From: Cryptomeria japonica
Taxonomy: Eukaryota > Streptophyta > Pinopsida > Cupressales > Cupressaceae
Direction: 5' to 3'
Assembly: GCF_030272615.1 (NCBI RefSeq)
Contig: NC_081405.1
Coordinates: forward strand, 22,833,772 to 22,897,771
Length of the DNA: 64,000 bases
Below the pieces are notes generated by a model that did no database searches, had not been told where the DNA came from, and saw only the letters and a program-made list of their open reading frames with translations. This document shows, in pieces, positions 37,401 to 47,635 of the stretch. Made by a program: the position numbers and the translations under genes. Within the stretch, counting starts at the first letter, position 1, and every line of letters begins with the position of its first letter.

Positions 37401-37695
37401 TCCTGGACTGTGGATTGTAATGACGGGCACACTCGATCATTAACTCGTGGCACTGAATGGCTGGAGGAAAACCGGCCGCCTTAATGATGCCACTCTCTAT
37501 TATTCTCCGGGCGACAGGTGATGGCTTGCCGATGTAAGGGACCTCTCGGAACTTCTTCGTGCTAAAGTTCCCCAAGTTTGTATCTCCAATGTTGCTCCAC
37601 TTGGACACGATCTTGGTCTCCACTTCTTCAGTCTTCTGATCTTCTTTCATGAGAGCCGAGCGACTGGTGGATGCTCCCGCCTTTGGGGTCGCCAT
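34474..37695 (-). CDS. 1073-residue ORF of unknown function inside the giant LTR
   Basis: The start is taken as ATG at 37695 (MATPKAGASTSR), two bases after a good splice acceptor, although the frame is open for 27 codons further upstream. There are no stops over 1073 codons. Residues ~1-500 are folded-looking, with NTLAYLSEEAISEAFHLPEH and WMFYFIQVIVQGKGTIHWAR; this resembles the N-terminal globular part of retrotransposon-associated plant ORFs (the putative plant transposon protein type seen with Ogre/Tat elements). Residues ~560-700 are Lys/Glu/Ser-rich and probably disordered, with RKERSEKKESSKKKQG; residues ~780-1060 are helical. No protease, integrase, RT, RNase H or transposase motifs are visible. 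Intactness suggests recent insertion or constraint. Function is unknown. Confidence 0.8.
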   Translation of the reverse strand: MATPKAGASTSRSALMKEDQKTEEVETKIVSKWSNIGDTNLGNFSTKKFREVPYIGKPSPVARRIIESGIIKAAGFPPAIQCHELMIECARHYNPQSRTIVSNEGNTLAYLSEEAISEAFHLPEHRDMIYKSIEGARSVYDDDPDACLSIINKNWLLKSRPRLSKVPNTPHRIDFQEEYRDLITMLNRVTGAPHAFYFEKWMFYFIQVIVQGKGTIHWARIISHCLDVQLRRLRATKSFHMSSYVIYALIRSVEYAGLPHRGVIGRGPGEVRVCESYTYLHHPPGKNYKLINDTFTMNITRTLQGGIHNRLSQDAQEFIKRYGAWFIQFPKFTYIRVYGCPLPPYMLPRYPTDRIVLLEVTRQLAAYVKAFRHRHQNGVQVPIILGNSVEVCPNVLAMDDAEKELALYPFSSFAWRNSFDPHGHLEETVGRRFRHEYQIEDFMMNLLDDLEVKRKVHSRLPLDFIRKCKIYRVADQAQDNGRHIQSSYDRESKTISLNWNEPEAVDLDDLMAPVLSCTRRWVDVQHQKLREQGIAMSFTLEEKPAEGGASVSEGNPNPRNSGEGNLRCASEGNLHLRGSKRKERSEKKESSKKKQGANKDQTPGTSSRPEDRTVRVEESMESMVQNDRQEEGQAQHVSSDGSLQDYDLDNDNEVTSPPRQEEIVHKEIQVQETRSNIPDWLKERLTKVIVIEDEDSAIDLESLVGRSHMTTEKKKATKMSKMIRDETGSRKLQIATPAADKYEGEILAEDYHIQTIELGPSTAEQTLDDATDTFEALKDKLREEVEKNRKLEREVGAWRTYFSHINEPLGRQDPVRSPLQALPLQSINEAERFRNLVQRTCGWMDRSHTVAIEFVTRMSKITHQAIQVLEIIHRLMATVAAFAHTKDVVIPVLKVIRHTSRRILAQERILEGDSHSLFQWSTLLHIKSVLFEDISVRCGQVEEVINPIQDRVFEVLRTILGRRIEVETDVDLQEFEDRIKIIFRKDADVTDEQYDQMYATMLLIDRTKELEPTWDTALLDAFDQVIHLEESIKNLPEIPSTEIEGIVTKFIAYAKKENWKGNKILDERLLQMT

Positions 37696-37697
37696 AC

Positions 37698-37903
37698 CTA
37701 CACAACATTTCATTATAAGAAATAGATTTTGCAATAAATAACGTAAATAAGAGAGATAAATTTTAGGAAATCTCATGATAAGTCTCTAGAGTTATCATTT
37801 CCTAAAATACAACGATTGAGCTAAGGGAAATTCAAGAATCAAAATTTCAAAATTTGAAATATGACGATGAATGAATAAAGCAATAACAATTAAATCGCCA
37901 TAC
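37698..37903 (-). other. 206-bp intron in the 5' leader of the long ORF
   Basis: The donor CTATCGAG|GTATGGCG and acceptor TTGTGTAG|GTATGG fit plant splice sites, and splicing would put the ATG of the ORF three bases into the next exon. The 11-bp string AGGTATGGCGA occurs at both ends, so the intron could have arisen by local duplication. Prediction only. Confidence 0.5.
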
Positions 37904-38325
37904 CTCGATAGAGAGCTAACTCTAGAATGCAAAAACAAAATTTGCCTAGGCAAAATTGAGGTATAAGATAATCTTCAATATGATCTCCTCAAAATTGACT
38001 TCGCCACCTCTGGACAGAACGTGATCTTCAATTATCGCCTTGGACGTGGTCTTAAATGATCTTCAAATTCGCCCTTTGGCGTGGTCTCCAAATTCGCACC
38101 ACCTTTTGATTGCTTACGCCACCTTGGATGGAATTCGCACCTCTTCAAACACACTTCGCACTCCACACAAGATGATACTAGCGCCACCTTTGGATGAATG
38201 AAACTCGCGCCACCTTGGATAATATTCGCACTATCTTTGAACACACTTAACACTTTCCTTCGTCTTCCTTAATTCGCATGTAGAGAGGTAAAATAATGAT
38301 GTGAAAATAATAGTTTTCACCCCCC

Positions 38326-38333
38326 TATATATA
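38326..38333 (-). promoter_or_regulatory. TATA box upstream of the long ORF
   Basis: AGCGCTATATATAGGGGGG on the minus strand lies about 630 bp upstream of the ORF start and between the palindrome array and the predicted leader intron. Short CGCCACCTTGGA-type repeats fill the presumed leader (37980-38250). Confidence 0.5.
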
Positions 38334-38664
38334 GCGCTTGCATCTCTCCATTTGCTAAGGCCGACTTGGTAAAATATAACAATTTCAAACGATTTTTAAA
38401 TGATTTTTTAATTAAATAACAAGGCTGACCTCCATATATGGGCGCTCCAATTCGATTTTTTTTTATTAATTAAATAAGTAATTATTAATGCCTTGCGTTT
38501 TTTATTTGAGAATTTCGATTTTAAATAAAGGCAAAAAATAATTAATAAGAGATAACGCCATATTAAATGCCAAATAGAAATGAATTTTCAATTTTTTAAA
38601 TTGATTTAGCATTTAAAGCAAATTCGAATTGTTTTAATTTGGCGCCAAAAATATGAAAATAAAG

Positions 38665-40765
38665 GGACGTACCTCATCGCTCTGGTCCCTTGGAGAGGGA
38701 CAGGAGCGATTCACCATCTTTGGCATGATTCTTGCGTTTTCAACGTTCAACTCCTTCATCTCCATGTTGATTTTGCGATGTTTGTTGGGTCCTTCAAATT
38801 TGAATTTCATTCTTGTGCGAGCAAGTGCATCTCATGACCATTATCGCCCTGGTCCCTTGGAGAGGGACAGGAGCGATCCTAAGTTTTTAGCTTGAAATTC
38901 TCCATTTTGGTACGATCCTCTCCTTGTATCATCTTCCAAATGCCATTTAAAATCCTGTGCGTCCTTGTCTTAACGTGACTTTCAAAGAATGTCATGTGTT
39001 TTGTCTAACATCGCCCTTGTCCCTTGGAGAGGGACAGGAGCGATCTCCATGTCTTCACGTTCATCTTGTATCTTTGACCTTCAAACCTTCATTGTAAGGC
39101 GAACAATATCATTGCTTGTGTCCTTTGCGCTTATTCCATTTGTCTTCATTATGTGTTTGGACGTATTAAAGGGACCATCGCCCTTGTCCCTTGGAGAGGG
39201 ACAGGAGCGATCTATTATTTCTCCTTGATCTTGGCGACTTTTAAACTTCGATCTCCTTTGCAATGTCCTTCAAACGTCGTCCTTCGCACTTCCTAACCCC
39301 GCTTCGCCTTGATCTTTGAAGGAACGTGAGTGTTTTGATAGTATCGCCTTGGTCCTTGTCCAAAGGACAGGAGCGATCTTGACTTTTTCACGTTCAATAT
39401 GCATTTTTGACCTTCGATCTTCCATTGTGATGTTTTCCAAACGCCGTCCCTTGTCTCGCTTAACCTCGCCTTGTTTCGATTTTGGAGGAATATGAGCGCT
39501 TTTGATAGGATCGCCCTGGTCCTTGTCCAAAGGACAGGAGCGATATGAGCTTTTACCTTGATTAGCAATGTTTGGACGTTTAAAACTCTTGTATGTTATC
39601 ATCAAATGATGGCTTGAACCTTGTTTATCCTTATGGAATCTTGACTTAGCACGTACTTGAAGCAAAACGAAGGATCCAAAGCAAATCGCCCTGGTCCCTT
39701 GGAGAGGGACAGGAGCGATATGGTCCCTAGGTCAATTTTGGTGATTATTTAACGTTTGAAATCTTCATGCATCACCCTTCCACCTTTCCGTGGACCCTCT
39801 AAGACCTTGCGAAATCTTGTCCTTACGTAAATCTTGCTCAAAATGATCAATACATCTAACATCGCTCTGGTCCCTTCCTGAGGGACAGGAGCGAAGTTCA
39901 TCATTATGTGCTTGTTCTTGTTTTTATCAACTTGCCATCATCTTCATTACGTGAAATGATGTCTTTTCGACCTTCTTGGTTGCTCGAAACTTGTTTGCCT
40001 TTTGAAATTTACGCCATTATGTAGATATCGCTCTGGTCCCTTCCCATGGGACAGGAGCGATCTGGGTCTTGTGGCCTTCATTTCACTTTGTCACCTTCCA
40101 AATTTATATTCAACGGACTCGTCCTTCTTCACTCTATTCGCCCATGCCTTGACATTGTTTGTAATTTTGCAAAAAAGGCAATTATATCAAAAATCGCTCT
40201 GGTCCCTTCCTGAGGGACAAGAGCGAACTAGGCATTTAACACTGGTATGGACGTCCCAAAAATCTTCAATTTATATTCAATGCGTTCATCTCATGTTCTC
40301 CTTTGTTTTTGAACGTAAACTTGCCTTGACCTTTGTCTGGATTTTGCAAAATGAAGGAAATCGCTCTGGTCCCTGGGAGAGGGACGAGAGCTACAAGGTA
40401 CTTCGCCCTGGTCCCTTGGAGAGGGACAGGAGCGATTTGGTCAATATAGGTCATTCTCCTTCGTTTCTGCATCTCAAATTATATTCATTTGGCAAAGCCT
40501 CTTCCTTTGGACGTCCTCAAATTGCTAAGTCATCAAAATCTTGCAAGGACGAGGCGAAATTTGATTTGTAGCTCCGGTCCTTCACTGAGGGACAGGAGCG
40601 ATTTTCCTCCTGGAGGCCTTTCTATGCTCACGAAAATCTTCAATTTATATTCAATGGAAAGATCTCGTCGTTCTCCATCACTTCAAACGTAAAACTCGTC
40701 TGGACTCTGCAAGGATGATGAGATATTTGAAATTGAGCTCCCGTCCTTCACTGAGGGACAGGAGC
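38665..40765 (-). repeat. Array of about 14 palindromes with about 168-bp spacing
   Basis: Copies of a 34-bp palindrome (plus strand TCGCCCTGGTCCCTTGGAGA then GGGACAGGAGCGAT, with variants) start near 38672, 38842, 39010, 39178, 39344, 39511, 39686, 39861, 40027, 40193, 40362, 40401, 40566 and 40735. Apart from one close pair the spacing is 165-175 bp, while the sequence between them is largely different. The arms TCGCTCCTG and CAGGGCGA type are complementary. The array lies upstream of the ORF's TATA box, where a U3 enhancer would be expected. Confidence 0.93.
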
Positions 40766-41625
40766 GATTTTGCTCCTACAGGCCAAAATAACAAGATTTT
40801 TCACATTTTAACACTTTACGAGGCGAAAACAAATCAATTCCAATGCCCAGGATCAAAATTCAAAAAAGTCAAAATTTGGTCAAAATACTCAATCAGACAA
40901 AAAAAATTCACATTAACGGTCAACACTTAGACAAATTTAAGCTCTGCATGAATATTCCAATTGAAAATTAGACCATTTTGGCGAAATCATTGTATTCAAA
41001 ATTTGCATTCCAGAAAAAGAAGCTCAAAAGCTCTCAAAAATGACTGGATTTTGGCTTGAAAAGGCAAAATTTAAAACCCTAAGGCTTGGCCCTAAATCCA
41101 GACAACTAACTGACTAACAAAACCCTAAAAACGAAAGCGAAAACGAGCGAAAAACAAGCAAAAAGAGGGGGTCCCCATTTGCGATGGGGCGATGTGTGAA
41201 ATGGTCACAACAGGTTTCCACATAAATCATTGTGTTATTGTGTTCTTATGTGCATGATTGTTCAAAGTTAGTGTCTATAATGTGTTAAAGTCTAAGTTGC
41301 CGGTACGGGTACGGGTACGTGGGTACGATACGCCGGTACAGCAAATATTTTGGGGGGGGTTTGGGTACGTTTGGGTACGTCCGTACAAAAAAATGTAAAA
41401 ATCATAAATATATACATATATGCAGCCTAAAAAGTAGAAACAAAAATTAAATTTAGAATCCCAAATATCATCCATATGCTAAACAAAACTTGGAACTATC
41501 ATATATGATATAAATATAACAAATTTACTGGAAGTCTTATCTAATTTCCATTTGTCAAAATTTGAATCAGTTATGATCGATATATCGAATTCATTGTTCA
41601 TTGGTTCAACAATAAAATAACACAA

Positions 41626-44045
41626 TTAATAATCAGCATCATATGGGTCACTAGGAAGATCAAGATCAACATCATCATTGACATTAGATAATGTAGCTAG
41701 AGTAGTGGAACCACATGCAGCCTCACTGCCACTTGCACTAGCAGCAAATTGGCTATTGGACTCCCCAGAAAGTAAAGATTGTGTGGCAGCTGAAAAATCC
41801 AAATCAGTTCGCTCTGGATCTACACCCAAAACTTTGTGCTCCCATCCTTGTACTCTTTTTGTTTATGAGTAAGAAAGCGCAACTTTGAATGCACATAAAC
41901 TAGCTCTTCCACCTTACTTGCTGCCAATCGGTTGCGTTTCACTGAGTGTATAAAGGAGTATGTGCTCCAATTTCGCTCAGATGAAGAGGATCTAGCAACC
42001 TATTGAATAATTGACACAAAGTTAGAGGGTGACAATAGTAAAAAATATAAATTTAGAGAGCAATAAAAATTAAGAAACTCACTTGCGATAAAAGTTTGAT
42101 TGCAAGAGTTTGAAGGTTTGGTGATGTATGGCCATTAAGGTACCACCAAGCATGAGCATCCTTCTTATACTTGTCACGGAGAGTGGCAACACTTTGACCG
42201 TTGGAGGCTACAAAATCAGCAAACTCACTTGACATTAAATCCTCCATTTCAGAATCGGGGAAGAGTTTAGTAAGTGTTGTCCTACACCCTTCACTAACTT
42301 CTGAATCTCTATATGGTGGTACCCTTGATGGCTTAGCAAGCATTTCATCACTATAAAATTTGGGAGTCAATGCAAATGCAAGAAGATGTAGTGGGGTGGA
42401 CATTTTGTTCCACCACTCAACACAAATAGATTGAACCTCTTTGAAGAAAGTTTCTTCGGGATCTTGCTCTTTTGCATTGATGATGATTTTCATTTCCTCA
42501 ATCATCGAGTCAATGCCATCATATACCTCTCCCAAACATGGGTGATCTGTGTCAGTATAACGGATCATACTCATGATAGGCTCAGTGAAACTCAAAAGAT
42601 ATTCCACTCGATCCCACCAAGTGTCATCTAGGATCATGTGTTTTACATTTGTTGCCCTTTCAGTATTGGATTGCCTCCATAGGGACCAACTTTGACTAAT
42701 TACCATGCTAGCAAGTGGCTCCCGCACCTTCACAAGTCGCCTCAAAATGATTGTGTTGGATGCAAATCGAGTCTCGGCAACCTATTCAAAAAAATAAAAA
42801 TAAAATTAGAATACAAAGAAGACATGATCAAATTTAAAAAATAAATTAAGGATTACTAAAGTGAAATGTAGATTTTAGAAATTGAAGTGTTTCAATTACC
42901 TTTAGAAACTCCAACTTTGAAAATGATCTGAAAATGGCCTATGACATGCTATGGTTTGTGATGAACATTTGGATCTCTTCAGCCTCAGCATAAATTTGTT
43001 TGATCCAATTTATTTTCCTGCCCATCTTTTGTAGCATGAGGTTGAGAGAGTGGACAGCACAAGGTGTCCAATATATGTGTTAAAACCGTGTCTCAATCAA
43101 CATACCTGCAGCTCTACAATTCTTTGCATTGTCTGTTATTACTTGGACAACATTTTGAGGTCCCACATCTTGAATGCATTGTATAAGGATGTTAGCAATA
43201 AATTGTGCATCCTTCACCTGTCCCTCACAATCCACGGCTTTCAGAAACATTGCTTCTTTAGGACACACTGCAAATACATTAATTAATGGTCGATTTTTGG
43301 TATCCTTCCATCCATCAGAAATGATGGACACCCCTGTTTGTTTCCATGAATTTCTAATGGGAGCCAATGCATTTTCTAAGTTTTTTACCTCCTTTGCTAG
43401 TAAGGTGCTATGCACCTTCTCATAACCTGGCCCTGTGTACCCTTGTGGAGCCTCATTTACCTTTCTCAACATATCCTGCCAATATGGTGATCGTACCACA
43501 TTAAATGACAAACCATTTACATATAGACATCTTCCAACGGATTGATCTGCAATCTCTCTAGCATCATTTTTAAATGCTCTCTCTAATGGTCCCCTGCTTC
43601 TCTTCACAATAACAGGTTCTTCTTCATCAGTTATGCCTAAGAATGGGTGGCTCTGTACCACGATATCAGGAAAATTACTCTGAGATGGAGAAGTAGGGGG
43701 CCTCTTTGATCTACTTCCTCTTCCTTTCAACAAAGGATGGTTTGAGGCATTACCAACTCTTGCATCTACTTCCTCTTGCTCTCTAATAAATCCTGCTATT
43801 TGTTGAGGTGGCAACCCATTTCCATCCCTTCCTGGACATGGTTTGATTCCTTGTTGGGGAATGGCACAAAAATGGGCTTTGACACGGCTGTAGGAGCTAG
43901 TTTTTTTCACACTACAAAAGTTGCATATCCAATTAAATGTTCCACCACCTTTTACTTGGTCTGTTATTTTGACATATTTCCATAAAGGTGAATTTGGGTC
44001 GGTTTTGAAAGTCCATTGAGGAATTGAGCTAGCAGTCGTTGCCAT
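41626..44045 (-). pseudogene. hAT transposase gene (BED finger, DUF659, dimerisation domain), broken
   Basis: Exon 1 (42900-44045) starts MATTASSIPQWTFKTDPNSP and carries a BED-type zinc finger (WICNFCS...RVKAHF), a DUF659-like region (VNGLSFNVVRSPYW, then GVSIISDGWKD and NVVQVITDNA) and HIYWTPCAVHSLNLM. Two in-frame stops interrupt it, a TAA near 43080 before HIYWTPC and a TAG before AIFRSF. Exon 2 (42083-42781) follows an intron with GT-AG borders; exon 3 (41626-41999) holds SERNWSTYSFIHSVKRNRL and VEELVYVHSKLRF, the hAT dimerisation signature. A frameshift in exon 3 near 41830 separates it from an acidic C-terminal tail ending DPYDADY. The gene cannot make transposase, although ends and TSD are intact. 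Confidence 0.9.
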
Positions 44046-44220
44046 TATGCTATCTACAACAAGTTAAACAATAATTATTAAAATTTAAATATTTAACAGT
44101 AAATTTAATTTTATATAAATAATAAAATTATAAATGTTAAAAATTTAAATTTAATTTAAAGTGAAAGTGAAATTATTAATAATTATGAAAGTAACCTATA
44201 ACGATATTAATATATTTACA

Positions 44221-44393
44221 AACTTTTAAATTACACAATAGTTAAAATATTCATATTTATAATTTAAAATAATAATAATACAAATTAAAATTAAATATCA
44301 TATTTGATATTTAATTTTAATTTGTATTATTATTATTTTAAATTATATATATGAATATTTTAACTATTTTCAATTTTGTAATTTAAAAATTTG
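44221..44393. repeat. Large near-perfect palindrome in the hAT 5' region
   Basis: The arms 44221-44300 and 44305-44393 are inverted repeats around a TATT centre. The inner ~55 bp (including AATAATAATACAAATTAAAA) are nearly perfect and the outer part has small indels. It is AT-only sequence upstream of the transposase ATG and could form a long hairpin. Confidence 0.85.
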
Positions 44394-45335
44394 TAAAAAT
44401 AGTATTATCATGTATATGTTTACTTAAACATTATGAACAATTTCATTTTCCCATTAAATGGAATTTAAATATTTAATATTTATTATTTAATAATGTATAT
44501 AAATTAAATTTTTTATCATTAATTAACAAATAAACTTAAACAAACTATTAAAAATTAATAAACAAACTATACAATTATTTTGAAAGAAATAAAAAACCTT
44601 CATACCTGAGCTTGTCGTCGCCCTCGCGTTGCCTGTCCGTGAGCCCTCACGCGAGCCGTGAGCGTCGCCTGTCCGTGAGCATCACCTGTCTATCGTGAGC
44701 CCTCACGTTGCTTGTCTGTCATGAGCCGTCGCCGAAGACCTGTGTGCCGTCGCCGAAGACCTGTGTGTCGTTGCCAAAGACAAACAAAGACCTGTGTTTT
44801 CTGTCTGCTCGTGCCGTCGCGGAAGCGAAATAAAAAATACGTCTTCTTATTTTGTTTTAGGGTTTAAATGACCCATTTCCCTTCCACAAAAGTAAACAAA
44901 AAACCTCTCGAAATTCGCGCTTGAAGCAGATTCGTCGAAAAAACGCGAGAAATACGCCACATCGACATTGGATTCGTCGGTATGCATGGGTAAAAACGCG
45001 GATACGTTTCACGATCAAAATGGAGGAACCCTGTTCGATTCCACAAGGATTCCATTTCGAATCCGAATCCAAGACGAATCGCATCTGGATTTGGGGGAAA
45101 ACCCAAACGTACCGGTAACCTAGGTTAAAGTAATTAGATTTGTTTTCTGTTATTGCTTTGTCTATTTGAATATATTTATTAACTATGTCTTCAATAATAT
45201 CGCTGAGATAATAACTATGTCTTCAATTTTGATCAGAATACATTAGATGTCTTTGGCTTGCACTTGTAGATTTCCGTGTTTGCCATTTGAATCGATTTCA
45301 TCCATATATATGTTTGGTTAGATGTCTTATGAATA

Positions 45336-45376
45336 GACATGCCTCCACGTGAACATAGTTCACGTGGAGTCATGTC
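45336..45376. repeat. G-box palindrome in the solo LTR
   Basis: GACATGCCTCCACGTGAAC and GTTCACGTGGAGTCATGTC form 19-bp arms around ATA, each arm containing the plant G-box core CACGTG. It lies in the third piece of the solo copia-type LTR. Confidence 0.8.
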
Positions 45377-46062
45377 TCTTCATAGACATACTTCATAAAC
45401 AGCGATGAACGATTTAGTTATCGTTTTATATTAAACGCATGTTAAATACCGAAACCTTTTAGCAGAATGATCGATTATATTTATCATTCCATTGAACAAT
45501 ATATCGATATTCATAAACCGATTCTTATAGTCGAATCATGATTGCAGTCCGTATAAAATAGACATCGATTTCCATGATCGATATCGGTTCAGACTTCTTA
45601 ATCAATATAAACAGATTCATCAGTTTACATAATCGACTTCATTAATGATTAAGCACATAATGATCTTTAATCGATCCATTATATGATCGATTCTCTTTAT
45701 CATTTAATCATAGATCGGTGATGATGATTATAATCGTTTCCAGAATAACATGATTTATATAATAATCATTTATGTGTATATTTAATTATATATATCATTA
45801 AATATATACATACATGATTATTTATAATCATGATTTAACATCATCAAGGTAAATACATCAATCAACTATGTGAAATGATATATATCAATTGTTCACTTGT
45901 ATGACTTCATTGGTTAGATTAATCTGACCGAAGCTACAATCATCAACATAATGTATCATGAATCATGATTGATAAAGTTTAAATTGGTAAAATTTATTGT
46001 TATACTGATTCACCCCCCTCCCCCCCCCCAACTCTCAGAATAACCGTGTGCTCTTCAAAAAG

Positions 46063-47635
46063 CATTGATGAGAAAGAAAATAACCATGGATAATGGATGA
46101 CAGAATATGACTAATTCTTGAATACTTCATGATAATGCCAAGCAGGCACTTACTACACATATATACATACAATCCAGAGTAGAATTAAATTGCAATCACT
46201 AGCAGAATATGCCTGCAAATGAGACAGCGAAAAGAGGCACTCAAATTTCATAGGTTAGAGCTAGGATCCTCCATTACATCAATATTGCCAAAAATAATGT
46301 CACTATTAAGGATCATTCTCAATCAAAAGGTTGTCAAACTACCCACCTGTTTCAAGCATCAAATTATAGGCCCAGCTACAGAATATATTATAAAATTCAA
46401 GCTATTATAAAATGCTAGACAGATCTTCTAATGTAAGCTTGCACTAAAAAAGATGGAGCCTAGAGACAAGAAAAAATTTAAGAAACTACCAAAACGAATA
46501 GATGTGGCTTTATTTTGACAGCCTTTTCAAACGAACATTTCAAAACAATCACATACTGTTTTGGATAACCTACTTTTTTAGCTCTATTGTTCAGAATGGT
46601 TAATTGAATTTTGATAATGATTAAGTTATAAAATAATGATAATAACCTTAAAAAAATGCCCTTTGTTAGTTTAATTTGATAAGTAGTAATTATTGAGAAG
46701 ATTTATTTTCGTTAGGATAATTAATTTAGCTTTAGATTTATAAATTTGTTTTGTATATGGTTCATAAATTGTTTTCCTTGTTCAAATCATATAAAGTGAA
46801 CTAAGATATTAAGATAAATTCCATATTATAATTAAATTGTTTGTATCACATAAGTATTCGATTAAGATATTGAATTAACAAATTAAAAAAATAATAATTC
46901 GAACAATGTATCATCAGGTTATATTATTGAAATGTATAGAGTGTTTTGAAATAAAAATAAGAATATTAGTAGATGAATATATTTTTAATTAATCATATAA
47001 AACTTGAAAAAGAATAAATTAAAAAAATTGTATTTTGTAAGTTCTAATTTTATGGTTCAACTTCTTATATTAATTTTAATAATTTGTTTGAGCATATTTT
47101 GATAAAAGCTATAACACTTGGCATGTTATTCTATTACTACTATTGATGAAGAGTTACATTTTGATATTCATAGCATAGTTTATGACAAGAAAATGATGGG
47201 TAATTACAAATAGATTTTATAATAAAATTCTTTTAAAAGAAACATGAGAAGTGGAGCTATTTTTAGAAAGAATCTCTTAAAAAAAAATTATTTATTTGCG
47301 ACAAATTACTTTCTAACTCTTATAAAATAAAGATGCTTGTATGCATTTGGAGAGGGTTAAAAGTTTTCCTTTTGACATTTTATAAGTTGGTAGAAGGAAG
47401 AACTCAATGAATAGAGTAGAGGAAGAACTCAATGAATAGAGTAGAAGGAAGACCTCAGTGAACTTCTATTCAGTTGATTCACTTAGAAGATCTCTTTAAT
47501 AATTAGGTTCGAAGGTAGCGATATTTATATCAAATTTGGGCATTTCAAGCAATGAGTGTTCGAATTATTATAATTTCTATTTTTTTTATCTTTATTCCCT
47601 TGATTTTCTACTTCGTTTTTACTCAAGTGATTTGT
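46063..47635. other. AT-rich sequence without recognised genes
   Basis: Flanking sequence of the solo LTR. It contains a short tandem duplication of AACTCAATGAATAGAGTAGA at about 47398-47450. No coding exon of the MCRS1-like gene or of a transposon is recognised. Confidence 0.5.

Larger units (their letters stand above)
33426..41213 (-). mobile_element. 7.8-kb single-copy LTR-like unit (solo LTR) with a long ORF
   Basis: The unit is bounded by TGTTG...CAACA with a perfect 5-bp target duplication GGTTT (33421-33425 and 41214-41218). It does not contain two LTR copies, so it is best read as a solo LTR, though an unusual non-autonomous element cannot be excluded. Read on the minus strand it holds, in order: a terminal GC-rich segment (41213-41150), the palindrome array (about 40765-38665), a TATATATA box (38326-38333), a 206-bp leader intron, a 1073-codon ORF (37695-34474), a second TATA-like box (34282-34289), an AATAAA-containing region and the end ACACGTCAACA. 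The orientation is inferred from the ORF and these signals. Fragments with the same terminal sequence are at 27478 and 53949. Confidence 0.78.
41292..45123 (-). mobile_element. Complete hAT DNA transposon
   Basis: The element carries terminal inverted repeats CTAAGTTGCCGGTACG (41292-41307) and CTAGGTTACCGGTACG (revcomp of 45108-45123), matching at 14 of 16 positions. The flanks are perfect 8-bp duplications GTTAAAGT (41284-41291 and 45124-45131), the hAT target-site size. GGGTACG-type motifs are repeated below the left end. The transposase gene lies on the minus strand. The transposon is inserted in the solo copia LTR, 78 bp from the 7.8-kb unit. Confidence 0.93.
31195..46057 (+). mobile_element. 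Solo copia-type LTR, split by two later insertions
   Basis: It starts TGTTGGAATAGTTGTCATTG and ends GTGTGCTCTTCA, with AAAAG on both sides (31190-31194 and 46058-46062). The LTR pieces are 31195-33425, 41219-41291 and 45132-46057, about 3.2 kb in total after removing the insertions and their duplicated target sites. The CCCATTTGGGTTTCCACATA stretch becomes continuous when the 7.8-kb unit is removed and matches a similar stretch in the LTR remnant at 14.1 kb, confirming the reconstruction. No internal retroelement sequence remains, so it is a solo LTR. An AC/AT microsatellite lies at about 32371-32404. Confidence 0.85.

Noticed and set aside
34742-37420. Plus-strand open frames over the 1073-codon ORF
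   Set aside because: Short shadows on the opposite strand with no recognised content.
27478-41213. A 13.7-kb DNA transposon with inverted TGTTGTGAC ends and subterminal repeats
   Set aside because: The two ends are inverted, but their flanks (CCATG and GGTTT) do not match. The right end instead pairs with 33426 through a perfect GGTTT duplication, and the MCRS1-like exon at 30737-30888 lies between.
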